Source of the DNA: Halicephalobus mephisto
Lineage: Eukaryota > Nematoda > Chromadorea > Rhabditida > Panagrolaimidae
NCBI GenBank assembly: GCA_009193035.1
Contig: SWDT01000017.1
Span: 310,001 to 374,000 of the forward strand
Reading direction: 5' to 3'
DNA length: 64,000 bases
In this document: positions 23,560-35,100 of the stretch, in pieces
Numbering within the stretch: the stretch's first letter is position 1
Layout: each line of letters begins with the position of its first letter
Notes under the pieces: generated by a model
The model's input: the letters and a program-made list of their open reading frames with translations, nothing else
The model's database searches: none
Told to the model about the DNA's origin: nothing
Made by a program: the position numbers and the translations under genes

Positions 23560-24190
23560 TTAATTTTAAATTCAAATGTAATTTTATTTTTAATTTTAAA
23601 AATGAGTTTTATTTTTTTTAAATTTCTTAATTTTGGTCTTAACTGGAAAACTTTAAAATTCTCGTCGAGATAGTATTTTTGAAATTTTAGTGGAATATTT
23701 TTACTTTTACAGTAAGATGACTAAATCTTTCCAGGACCAAAGAGATGAGAAAATTTCTTAATTTTGGTCCCAACTGGAAAATTTAAAAAATTCGCGTCGG
23801 GACAATTTTTGAAACACATTTTGAAATCACTTTTACTTTTACAGTAAGATGCCTAAATCTTTCCAGGACCAAAGAGATGAGAAAATTTCTTAATTTTGGT
23901 CTTAACTGGAAAATTTAAAAAATTCGTGTTGGGACAATTTTTGAAACATACTTTGAAATCACTTTTACTTTTACAGTAAGATGCCTAAATCCTTCCAGGA
24001 CTTGATAAATAAGATATTTCTTCATTTTGGTCCCAACTGGAAAATGTCAAAATTCGCGTCGGGACGATTTTTGAAAATTTTACTTTTTTTTGTTTTTATT
24101 TTTGAACAATATTATTTCAAAATATTCCGAAAATATATAAAAACGAAATTCCATAATTTTCGATCTTATTTGAAAATTCCGAAAATTTGA
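23560..24190. repeat. Four-copy, about 120 bp tandem repeat
   Basis: Units share gaaaatttcttaattttggt, cttaactggaaaatttaaaa and acttttacagtaagatgcct. Confidence 0.7.
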
Positions 24191-24719
24191 CGTCAAACCA
24201 ATTTTTTTCAAATTTCGCATTTTTGAAAAAATAAAATTTTAATTTTTAAATTTTTTGCCCGAGGGAATTTTTGACTTTTTTATTAAATTTTTGATTTTTT
24301 TCAAGGACAAAAATTATTTTTGAATTTTTTGGATCAATTTCAAATTTTTTTTTTCAAATTTTTTTTTGAAAATTTTCACGAAAAAAGACTGGTCTTTTTT
24401 TTTCGAAAATTAGGTCATCGGTAAAGAATTGACCGAAGGCTTCTGAAAATGGATTAGTTTACCTAGTTGTGTTTTTTTCTCGAGATTTCGTTATTGGGCG
24501 TTATTCCTGAAAAACTCCTGGAGAGATTTGATGGATTCTTTGGATTTTCGGTCATCTACTAAACCACGAAATTAAAATGACCGTTAAAGGGCGTTTTCTC
24601 GTTTTTGGAGATTTCTACAGCGAAAAATGGAACTTTACAATTTTCGTCAAATATTTAATTAATTATTTCTCTTTCGGTCTCGAAACGATTATTTTCGAAG
24701 AACTTCCGGGATTAAAAAA

Positions 24720-25330
24720 AATTTAAATTTTTAAATTTTCGCGTTGGGACATTTAATGAAGTATTTCTTGTTGGTCCCGGAACGACTTTTTGGTTTTTAT
24801 ATTTGGACACTCTCAGGACGAAAAAATCAAAATTTTCGTGTTGGGACCTTTAATGAAGTATTTCTTGTTGGTCCCGGAACGACTTTTTGGTTTTTATATT
24901 TGGACACTCTCAGGACGAAAAGATTAAAATCTTTGAATTTTCTTATCTGTCCCGGAACGACTTTTTGGTTTTTATATTTGGATATTCTCAGAACGAAAAA
25001 ATCAAAATTTTCGCGTTGGGACATTTAATGAAGTATTTCTTGTTGGTCCCGGAACGACTTTTTAGTTTTTATATTTGGATACTCTCAGGACGAAAAAATC
25101 AAAATTTTTAAATTTTCTTATCTGTCCCGGAACGACTTTTTAGTTTTTATATTTGGATACTCTCAGGACGAAAAATAAATCTTCGAGAATTTTCGCGTTG
25201 AGACCTTTAATGAGATATTTTTTGTTAATTTTGAAACAAATTTTTGGTTTTTATATTTGGATACTCTTGAAACGAAAAAATAGAACTTTAAAATTTCCAC
25301 GTCAAGACCTATGGTTATTTTTTATTGGTT
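24720..25330. repeat. Tandem repeat of about 90-100 bp with rgcgttgggac motif
   Basis: About six units share tttaatgaagtatttcttgt, tggtcccggaacgacttttt and ctctcaggacgaaaaaatca. The units stay open in several frames, which makes spurious ORFs of 60-94 codons. Confidence 0.75.
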
Positions 25331-25369
25331 CTTAAAAGATTATTTCCTTTTGAATTTTAGCTATTTTTG

Positions 25370-25800
25370 AAACAAAAAACTTTTTTATTTTCGTGTCGGG
25401 ATTTTTGACAAGTTATTTTTAATAATAAAAAATTATTGATTTTTTAAATTCTATTTTTAAAGCAAAAACTAAAATTTATAATTTTCGTGTCGAGAATTTT
25501 GAGAAATTATTTTTCAATATTAATAGGAAATTATCATTTTATAATATTTTTATTTTCGAAGTGAAAAGAAATTTTTTTCGTGTCGAGATATGTGAAAAGT
25601 TATTTTTTAGTAATTTAAAAAAATTATGATTTTATAATATTTTTACTCTCAAAGTAAAAAGAAATTTTTTTCGTGTCGAGAATTCTGAAAAATTATTTTC
25701 TACTAATTTAAAAAAATTATGATTTTATAATATTTTTACTCTCGAAGTAAAAAGAATTTTTTTCGTGTTGAGATGTGTGAAAAATATTTCATCTTGTTGG
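25370..25800. repeat. Tandem repeat with cgtgtcgaga motif
   Basis: Four to five units of about 95 bp share tttttttcgtgtcgagaat and attatgattttataatattt. Confidence 0.6.
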
Positions 25801-26079
25801 TCCTAGAGGGAATTCTTCAAATTGCAGTTTTTAGATTGAATTATTTTCTTGATTTTCTTGCATTAAAATATCAGTTTTTTGTTTTCGTTTCGAGATTATT
25901 ATTTTCATTATTTTATTATTTCGGATTTTTCGTACATCCGCCGTCCGCCGGATCTTAATGTTTTTATTTTTTTTTGAACAAAATTGACATCGAACAGGTC
26001 AATTGGCCGTAAAGTGTTTTTATTCATCCAAATCCTCTTCCTTGATCTGTTTTAAATTAAATTCAGTTTATTTATTTAT

Positions 26080-26092
26080 TTTTGGTTTCCAG
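26080..26092 (+). promoter_or_regulatory. Probable trans-splice acceptor of the qua-1-like gene
   Basis: A pyrimidine-rich TTTGGTTTCCAG ends 11 bases before the start ATG at 26104. No upstream exon is apparent. In nematodes this pattern usually marks spliced-leader addition. Confidence 0.5.
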
Positions 26093-26103
26093 ACAAGACC
26101 ACT

Positions 26104-29100
26104 ATGAGGCTGGCCTTTGTACTGCCGGCCTTGGCCAGTTTTCTCGTCTCGGTCGAGGCCATTTCGTACCGGTGCGAGAACCACCAGGTCCTCATTGTCC
26201 AGAGCTTCGGAAATGACACAATCAGAATGCACTGCCAAAAATTAGATCTTTGCGGAAACAAAAATCTGGTAATTTTCAAACCTATTTAAAAAATTAAAAT
26301 TTCCAAAGTTGTTTAAAAAATCAAATTTTCCAAATCTATTTAAAAAATCAAATTTTTTTGTGAATTATTTAAAAAATTAAAATTTTTTCATAGTTGTTTA
26401 AAAATATCAAATTTTTCAAACCTATTTAAAAAATTAAAATTTTTTCATAGTTGTTTAAAAATATCAAATTTTTCAAACCTATTTAAAAAATTAAAATTTT
26501 CAAAGTTGTTTAAAAAATCAAATTTTTTTTGAATTATTTAAAAAATTAAAATTTTCAAAGTTGTTTAAAAAATCAAATTTTCCAAATCTATTTAAAAAAA
26601 TCAAATTTTTTTGTGAATTATTTAAAAAATTAAACTTTTTTCATAGTTGTTTAAAAATATCAAATTTTTCAAAGTTATTTAAAAAATTAAAATTTTTCCA
26701 AAGTTGTTTTAAAAATTAAATTTTTCAAAGATATTTAAAAATTAACATTTTTAAAGTTGTTTAAAAAATCAAATTTTTCCAAATCAAAAAATTTAATAAT
26801 TTTTATTTTTAGAAAATGTTTAAAAATTATTTTTTTTGACTTTTTTGAAAGTCAGAAATGGGTGATTTTGACAATTAAACAAATGTGATTTTTACGGAAA
26901 TGGATATTTGGCAATTTAAAAAAAAATTTATTTTAACCAATTTTTTCGGAATTTTTTTGAAAAAAAATGAAAAGGAAAATTAGACCTAATTACCTCAATT
27001 TTATTTTTTTATTTTGTTTTACTTTTCCAGAAGTGTAATTACGATCACGACCAGCCATCTTGCGGAGGAAAAAATAATTTCGTTTCTCACGTAAATCAGG
27101 TGACTCCGACTGGACCGTGAGTTTTTTTAAAGCACACTCGCCTCTCCGTCTGTGCGGTCGCGTGGTGTAGGGGTTATCACATCAGTCTAACACACTGAAG
27201 GTCGGTGGTTCGATTCCGCCCGCGATCAGCAAATCTTTTTCGACTTTTTTAAAAGTAATTTTTACTTTTTTTTGGAGTAATTTTTTTTAGAGTAAGTCAT
27301 ACTTGTTGTGAACTCCAACAAGCGCCAGGAGAGTCCATTCTCGGACACGATGGAAACGACTGCTTCGTTTACGAACTTCCAGACGGAAGTCACGCCAGCG
27401 CTCCAGAATCCGCCAGAAAGAGGAAAATCCACTCCGCGGGATTCGACGACTTCACCGTCCTCCAGAACGTCAATCAGATCCCCGAGCAAATCGACGGATA
27501 CGTAGGGTACAGGATGAAACTTTTCATGTTGAGGAACAAGTCCCCTCCCAGCCTCCTCGTCAAAGCCATCGAGAGACTTCCGTTAGTTTTCGAATTTTAA
27601 AAATCCCAGAAACTTCCAAAAATACAGGATTCTGAAATCTTCAAAAATACTACAAAAGATTCTGGGGTCTTTTCAGAATTTTTTAATTTTTTTAAAATTT
27701 TCAAAATTGTGGAATTTTTTAAATTTTATTTTTTTAAATAATCTAAGTTTTTTAAAAATTCAAAAATAATATTTCTAAAATCTTCAAAAAATCGTGCTAG
27801 GATTGTTTTTAAAATTTTATTTTTTTTATAAATTCAATTTTTTTTAAATTTTATTTTTTTTTAAATTCAAAAGTAAAATTTTAAATTTTAAAGTTTTATA
27901 ATACCGTAATCGTGGTAGAAGCTAAGTTGCAAAAACTGAAATTGATGTGGCAATAAAGATGACGAAAGATCAATTGCCTTAATTTTAAATTTTAAATGAT
28001 TTTGGAGAAAAATAGGACGAATGATGATCGTTGAAATTCTGAAATTGCACAAAAAACGACCAGTCCTGAATTCGATCGTTTTTTGGTTAACGATGAAGAA
28101 GATGATTTCGAAAATCGTCTGCTCCAGAAACCTCCAAATTGGATCTGGATATTGAATTTTGGAAACTTAAAAATTCAAATTTAAACATTAAATTTTCGAA
28201 AATTCTCCTTAAACATTGGAATAGTCATTGTCGAGATCTGCAAAATGATCAACATCAAACTCAAATCGAATTTTCGCACAACAATTGGATAAGTTTGTCT
28301 GTCCGAATGTTTCGAGCAACCTGCGGATTTTAATTTTATTTTTATTTCAAAAAATATAAATACAAAAATTTCAATCGATATATCTAAATATTGCAAGCAA
28401 AGTGCACATTTTAATTTGATTCTGAAGTTGACTTATCCGCCCGAATGTGCGATCAACCTGCAGATTTCGAAATTTTCATAAATGAAAATATAAAAATATA
28501 GATTGTTTTATGAAATTTACCACAAAAATTTTTTAAAAATTAACTTTTTTTTTATTTTTAAATTTCTTAAAAAAATAACTTTTCTCAAATTTTCTAACTT
28601 TTAAAAATTAAATTTTTTTTTGAATTTTTAAAAATTTAATTTTTTTGAATTTTTAAAAATTTAATTTTTAGGGAAGGATACCGTGTGACCATCTGTCGTC
28701 CTCGTTGTGGTAACTTCCACAGCGAAGGCGTCATTGGCCATCAAGAAAGAACAATAAACTCCCCGAGAACCATCAGTGGAGACATCATGCACGGAAAAGT
28801 GCAATCTCCTGCGGAATGGGCGGCGGCAAGTTGGTCATCATGGTCGAGTTCTAGTTGGTCATCTTGGTCGACATCTAAATTCGTTGGTGAAGAAGACCAA
28901 AAATCTAAAACTCGAGGATCTGTAAGAGGGGATAGAACAGGATCAAATCCAGGATCCGGAGCTAATGCACAATCCTGGAACAGTGGAACTTTCGGATCCG
29001 GGGACTTCCAGGGACCCTCACCCGGAGGCCACAACATCAACGTCGAAGCCCACGGGGGTCAAGGAGGTCAAGGGGGAGCCGGAGGACAAGGCTTCGGGGG

Positions 29101-32100
29101 TTCCGTAACTGGACTCTCCCCCACCCACGGAATCTCCACCGCCGGAGCCTCCGGAACAGGAGTAGGGGTCGGGGTCGGGGGTGCCGGCCAAGGCCAGAAA
29201 GCCAACGGAACCCCAGACGAATCCGGAGGCAACGGGGCAGGGAAACAAGGCTTAACTGACCTCGGCAAAAATAATCCTGATGAAAACGGTAAAAATTTTA
29301 ATTTTTTATAATCTTTAAAACCGAAATTTTCGAAAATAATTTTCAAATTTTTAAAAATTAATTTTCTATTTTCTTTTAAAATTTAAAATTTCCTAATTTT
29401 CTTCCATTTTCGAATTTTTTAAATAATTTTAAAATTCATTTTTTTAGATCTTAAATTTTCTAATTTTTTAAAAATAATTTTCTTCCATTTTCGAATTTTT
29501 TAAATAATTTTAAAATTCATTTTTTTAAATCTTAAATTTTCTGATTTTTTAAAAATAATTTTCTATTTTTTTTAAATCTTAAATTTTCTAATTTTTTAAA
29601 AGTTTAATTTACTTCGATTTTCAAATTTTTTAAATAATTTTAAAATTCATTTTTTTTAATTTTTAGGACTTTCTGGAGATAACTCGAAAAATAAGAAACC
29701 AGATTCTGGAGACAAATTAAAAAAGGTTTGTTTATTTTTTTCTTAAAAAGTAGTAATTACAAAAAACAAACCCGTTAGATAATTTTATTAAAAATAAAAA
29801 TTTTTCAATTTTTTTAATTTCCAATTTTTCTTTTTTTCATTTCTTTTTGAACTTCTTCGAACGATTTTCCTTTGGTTTCTGGAAGCCACAGTACGATCAC
29901 AATGATGCCAATAACCAAGAATACTGTAAAAAACAAAAAAACAAATTCACCAAGTAAAGCTTGAAGAGGCGGGAAGGCGAGTCCCACCGCGAAATTACAG
30001 GTCCAATTCGTGGCCGTCGCGAGGGCACTTGCCGAAGCCCTGGCGTTAGAAGCGAAAAGTTCACTAACGTAGAAAAATGGAATTGATCCAGGACCAATGG
30101 CGAAGGATATAACGAAGAAAACTACCATAACGATACATAGCCAATAAATCTGAAAATTACAGTATTAAAAATTCCAAAAAATACTCCTAAAAAACTTTTT
30201 AAACAATCAAAAAAAAAATAAGTTGATTACGGTAGAAAATAACCAAAATTACAATTTACTTTTTTGCGGGAATTTAAAAATTACAGTATTAAAAATTTTT
30301 AAAAATATTTCCGAAAAATTTTGAATTTCTAAGAAATCAAAAAAAATGAGCTGATTACGGTAGAAAATAACCAAAATTACAATTTACTTTTTTGCGGGAA
30401 TTTAAAAATTCCGAAAAAAAATATTCCTTGAATAATTATAAAATTTACAATATCTTCGAAATTTCAAAAAAATTCTAAAATTGTCATTTTTGAGTAATTA
30501 TAAAATTCACAATATTTTAAAAACTTCGAAAAATAAAAAATTCATATAAAATGATTTTTAAAAATTATAAAATTGTCATTTTTGAGTAATTATAAAATCC
30601 ACAATATTTAAAAAATTTTGAAAAATAAAAATCCATATAAAATAATTTTCAAAAATTATAAAATTATCGTTTTTGAGTAATTATAAAATCCACTTGCCTC
30701 AAACCGGATAGAAACGATCAAAATTACTGTAGCAATTAGCATTCCTACTTTGCCAGTCAAAAGTAGGGTTCTTCTACCGAGTTTTTCGACCAAAAAAAAC
30801 GAAACGATTGTGGTCATGACGTTGGCAGTGCCCATTCCTAAAGTGGCATAAATGGCCGTGTTCCCGGACAATCCAGCATGTTCGAAAATTTGCGTAGAAT
30901 AAAAAATCGCTGCATTTATCCCTGTTAATTGTTGAGCTGCTTGAAGAAAACAAGCCAAAAAAATAGGCCAAAGAAATTTGGTTTTAAATAAACTTAAAAT
31001 TCCAATTTTCGGTTCGGAATTATAAGTTTCTGCTTCTTTCGAAATAAGTTTTAATTCATTTCGGACAATGGGATCCGATTCAGCGACAGCACGGAGCTTA
31101 GAGAGATCAGATAGGGCCTTGATCTGGTTCCCTTTGATCATCAGGGTGTACTTGGGGGACTCCATAACGAAGAAAAGACAGATCACTTGGAAGATACATG
31201 GAATCACCGTCACGACTGAAATCAAAAATTTATAATTTTAAGTTTTAAAAAACAATTATTGCAAAATTTTCTTAGTGAGAATTTTTAGAAACTTAAAATT
31301 TAAATTAAATAAAAAAGAAAAAAAAGTTACCAGATTTTCCATTTCTTGTACGGGAATTCAAAAATTTCAAAAAAAAATTATTTTATAAAATTATAAAAAA
31401 ATTATTTTAAAAATCATAATTTTATAAAATTATCCCAGCGCGAAATTTTAGGATTTAGATAAAAAGAGAAAAAAGCGCGAGTGAAAACAAAGCGAATTAG
31501 TTTCTGTCACGTATTGTCAGATTTACCACTTTTTCTAACTTTGGAATGGCCGTTTTTTTCACGCGGGAATTCAAAAATTCCAAATATGCACATATATAAC
31601 TTTTTTAAAAATAACTTTTTATTATATAAAAATTTGAAAAAAAATTATAAAATTGTTTCGTCACGGATCTCTAGAACCTGTTAGAAACCAAAGGGGCTTT
31701 TTGACAACTCTGGTTTCGTGACGGTTTCTAATCTTACACAATTTCGTGATCGATCAAACAAAAAATTATGAACTTTTAAACAAAATTGCTCTAACATAAA
31801 TTTCCAGAAGTTTTTAAAAACTAAAATATCCTAAAAATTCGGTTTCGTGTGGTAGTGATTTCGTAATTTACTTTTTAGAAGTACATTCTGTTTAAATATA
31901 TATAAAAGTTTTTAAATCAATGTATATAGGGTACCTAACCCTTAATCTATCTTCTAGAGTTGATTTTCATATATGAAAATGCATGTAAAAATTCAAAAAA
32001 AGATACCTAACATGATACTATCTTACGAAATCCAAGTCATTTCCTTACTATACTGTATTGCTAAAAATTGAAAGTAGAGATTGTTGTGAAATCGTCTTGG

Positions 32101-35100
32101 AGTGACTTTCTAGAAGTTTTTAGAAACTAAAATACTCTATATGAAAATTTTGATTTTCTATTATGGTGATTTCGTAATTTACTTTTTAGAAGTACATTCT
32201 GTCTAAATATATATAAAAGTTTTTAAATCAAGGTATATAGGGTACCTAACTCTTAATCTATCTTCTAGAGTTGATTTTCATATATGAAAATGCATGTAAA
32301 AATTCTAAAAAATGATACCTAACATGATACTATCTTACGAAACCTGGTTTTTTAAATTATTTTTGAAATTTAAACAACTCACCGAAGATCCATTGGAAAC
32401 TGTCGCGATCGTTGAATATTAAACCGACTCCTTGGGAAACTAGGATAGAAATCGTGACCATGAGCTGGGGCAGGGTTCCGATGGCTCCTCTCCACTTCAA
32501 AGGAGACAATTCGGTCAAAAACATAGGAACAACACTAGAACTGATCCCGACGTTGAGTCCGATGATGCATCTCCCTATATGGAATAAATAATAATGAATT
32601 GTGAACGGAGCAACGAACATTAGGATACTTCCCAAAATCCCAAAAATATTATTGACATATAAGCATCCTTTTCGTCCAAGTTTGTCCGCCAAAATCCCGC
32701 TTATCATAGATCCGATCATTCCGCCGATGGCGAAGGCGGAAACAGAAGAAGACCAAATAAAATCCGTCGGGGGATTTGAAGTCGAGTTCGTGAGTTCTAG
32801 ATGGGACTCCATCAACCAGTTCTGGATGTGCTGAAAATCAAAATTGATATATCAAAATCAAAATTTATGTATTACAATTGCGAATTCACATATCAAAATC
32901 GAAATTGATATATCAAAATCGAAATTAATATATCGAAATTAAGAATTGATATATCAAAATCGAAATTGATATATCAAAGTTAAAAATTGATATATCGAAA
33001 TTAAGAATTGATATATCGAAATCGAAATTGATATATCAAAATTAAGAGTTGATATATCGAAATTAAGAATTGATATATCAAAATTTTAAAATATAAGTAT
33101 TACCCGGCCAGGGACATTGGTTTCGCCTATGGCATAGCCAAAAACGAAGGAACTTCCAAAACAAGCGACGACAATGGCCAGAATCAGAGCCGGAGTCGCT
33201 TTGGCGATGAGTTTAGAAGAATCCACTTCATCTGGAAATACAGTAGGATTTATAATCTCATCACCGGAATCCTCGATTTTAATAGTTATTCCTCTTTTTT
33301 GGGGTAAATGAGACACCTCAGGAGGAGTGGGCGAAGACATTTCTGAAAAAATAAAAAATAAATTTTTTACAAAATAATCTCGACACGAATATCTAGAATT
33401 CTTAATTTTTGATATTAGTTCAAATTTCACAAAATTATAAAAATCAAAAATTTGCATTTTTTACAAAATGGTCCCGACGCGAATGTTTTAAATTTTTTAA
33501 ATTACCAAAATTCTAATTTTTTAGAAATCTAGAAAATTCTGATTTTAAATATCTTAAAAAATAAAAAAATAATTTACAAAATGGTCCTGACACGAATGTT
33601 TTAAATTTCTTTAAATTTCCAAAATCCTAAATTTTTAGAATTTTTAGAAATCCAAGAAATTCTGATTTTAAAAATCTTAAAAAATAAAAAAATAATTTAC
33701 AAAATGGTCCCGACGCGAATGTTTTAAAATTTTTAATTTCCTAAAATCCTAAATTTTTAAGTTTTAGAAATTTATTGAATTTTAGGAAATTCTAAATCTT
33801 TCAAATTGATTTTGGAAGATTCTAGAATCAGAAAATTAAAATAATAAAATTAATCCTCGAAATTTCGGAACTTATTCAAATTCAGCATCTGCGGAAAAAA
33901 ATCAAAGGTAAAAAGGGTATCAGAAACAGGTTTGAATTTTTTCGAAGAACGGTGAAGCGTACTTGACAAATTATGGAAAAAGAAAAACTGGCAAACAAGA
34001 AAATTCGATCAGTGTTGAAACAGAGCTGTCAATTTCGAATTAATTCGATTCCGAAATAGAAGAATTCGATTCCAAAATAGAAAATTTCGAATAAGAATTA
34101 ATTAGTTTCAAAATAGAAAATTTCGAATAAGAATTAATTCGATTCCAAGACAGAAAATTTCGAATCCGAATTCATTCGATTCCAAAATCGAGAAATTCGA
34201 ATCCGAATTAATTAGTTTCGAAATAGAAAATTTCGAATAAGAATTAATTAGTTTCAAAATGGAAAATTTCGAATCCAAATTCATTCGATTCCAAAATCGA
34301 GAAATTCGAATCCGAATTAGAGTTTCAAAATCGAGAAATTCGAATCCGAATTAATTAGTTTCCAAAATGGAAAATTTCGAATCCAAATTAATTAGTTTCG
34401 AAATAGAAAATTTCGAAAAATCGACAGTTCTGGACAGAAAATTACATTAGAAAAAGGAGCACTTGAAGCGATAGCCTGAATATCAGGGAGTGTGGGATAC
34501 TGTAGGACATAAGTGAAACTATTGGCTGTGTGGGAGAAAATATATAAATTGTATCTTTATTGTTCTAGTAAAGATCATTATGCTTTTATTTCCTATTCTA
34601 ACAACTAGCTTCTAATCAATATAATTTTATTTATTATTAGATTACTATTGCGACAGAAAACTAATCTAAATAGGACCTGAAGCGATAGCCTGAATATCAG
34701 GGAGTGAGGGATACTGTAGGGCGCGAGTGGAAATATTAGTTATCTTTTGTGCTGTAAGATATAATTATTTTTTGTGTTTTATTGTTAGGTAAAGATTATT
34801 ACTATACTTTTATTTCCTATCTTAACAACTAGTTTCTAATCAATATAATTTTATTTATTATTGGATTACTATTGCGACAGAAAACTAAACTAAATAGGAC
34901 CTGAAGCGATAGCCTGAATATCAGGGAGTGAGGGATACTGTAGGGCGCGAGTGGAAATATTAGTTGTCTTTTGTGCTGTAAGATATAATTATTTTCTGTA
35001 CCTTATTGCTGAATAAAGGTTAGTGATATTTTTCCTGTTTTTAGCCTAAAAATCAATAACCAAAGTAAAAATATTTTATTTTTCAATTTCAACCTAATTA

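Noticed and set aside
24744..25335. Overlapping ORFs of 60-94 codons
   Set aside because: They arise from tandem repeats in several frames with repeated peptides, no splice logic and no domain.
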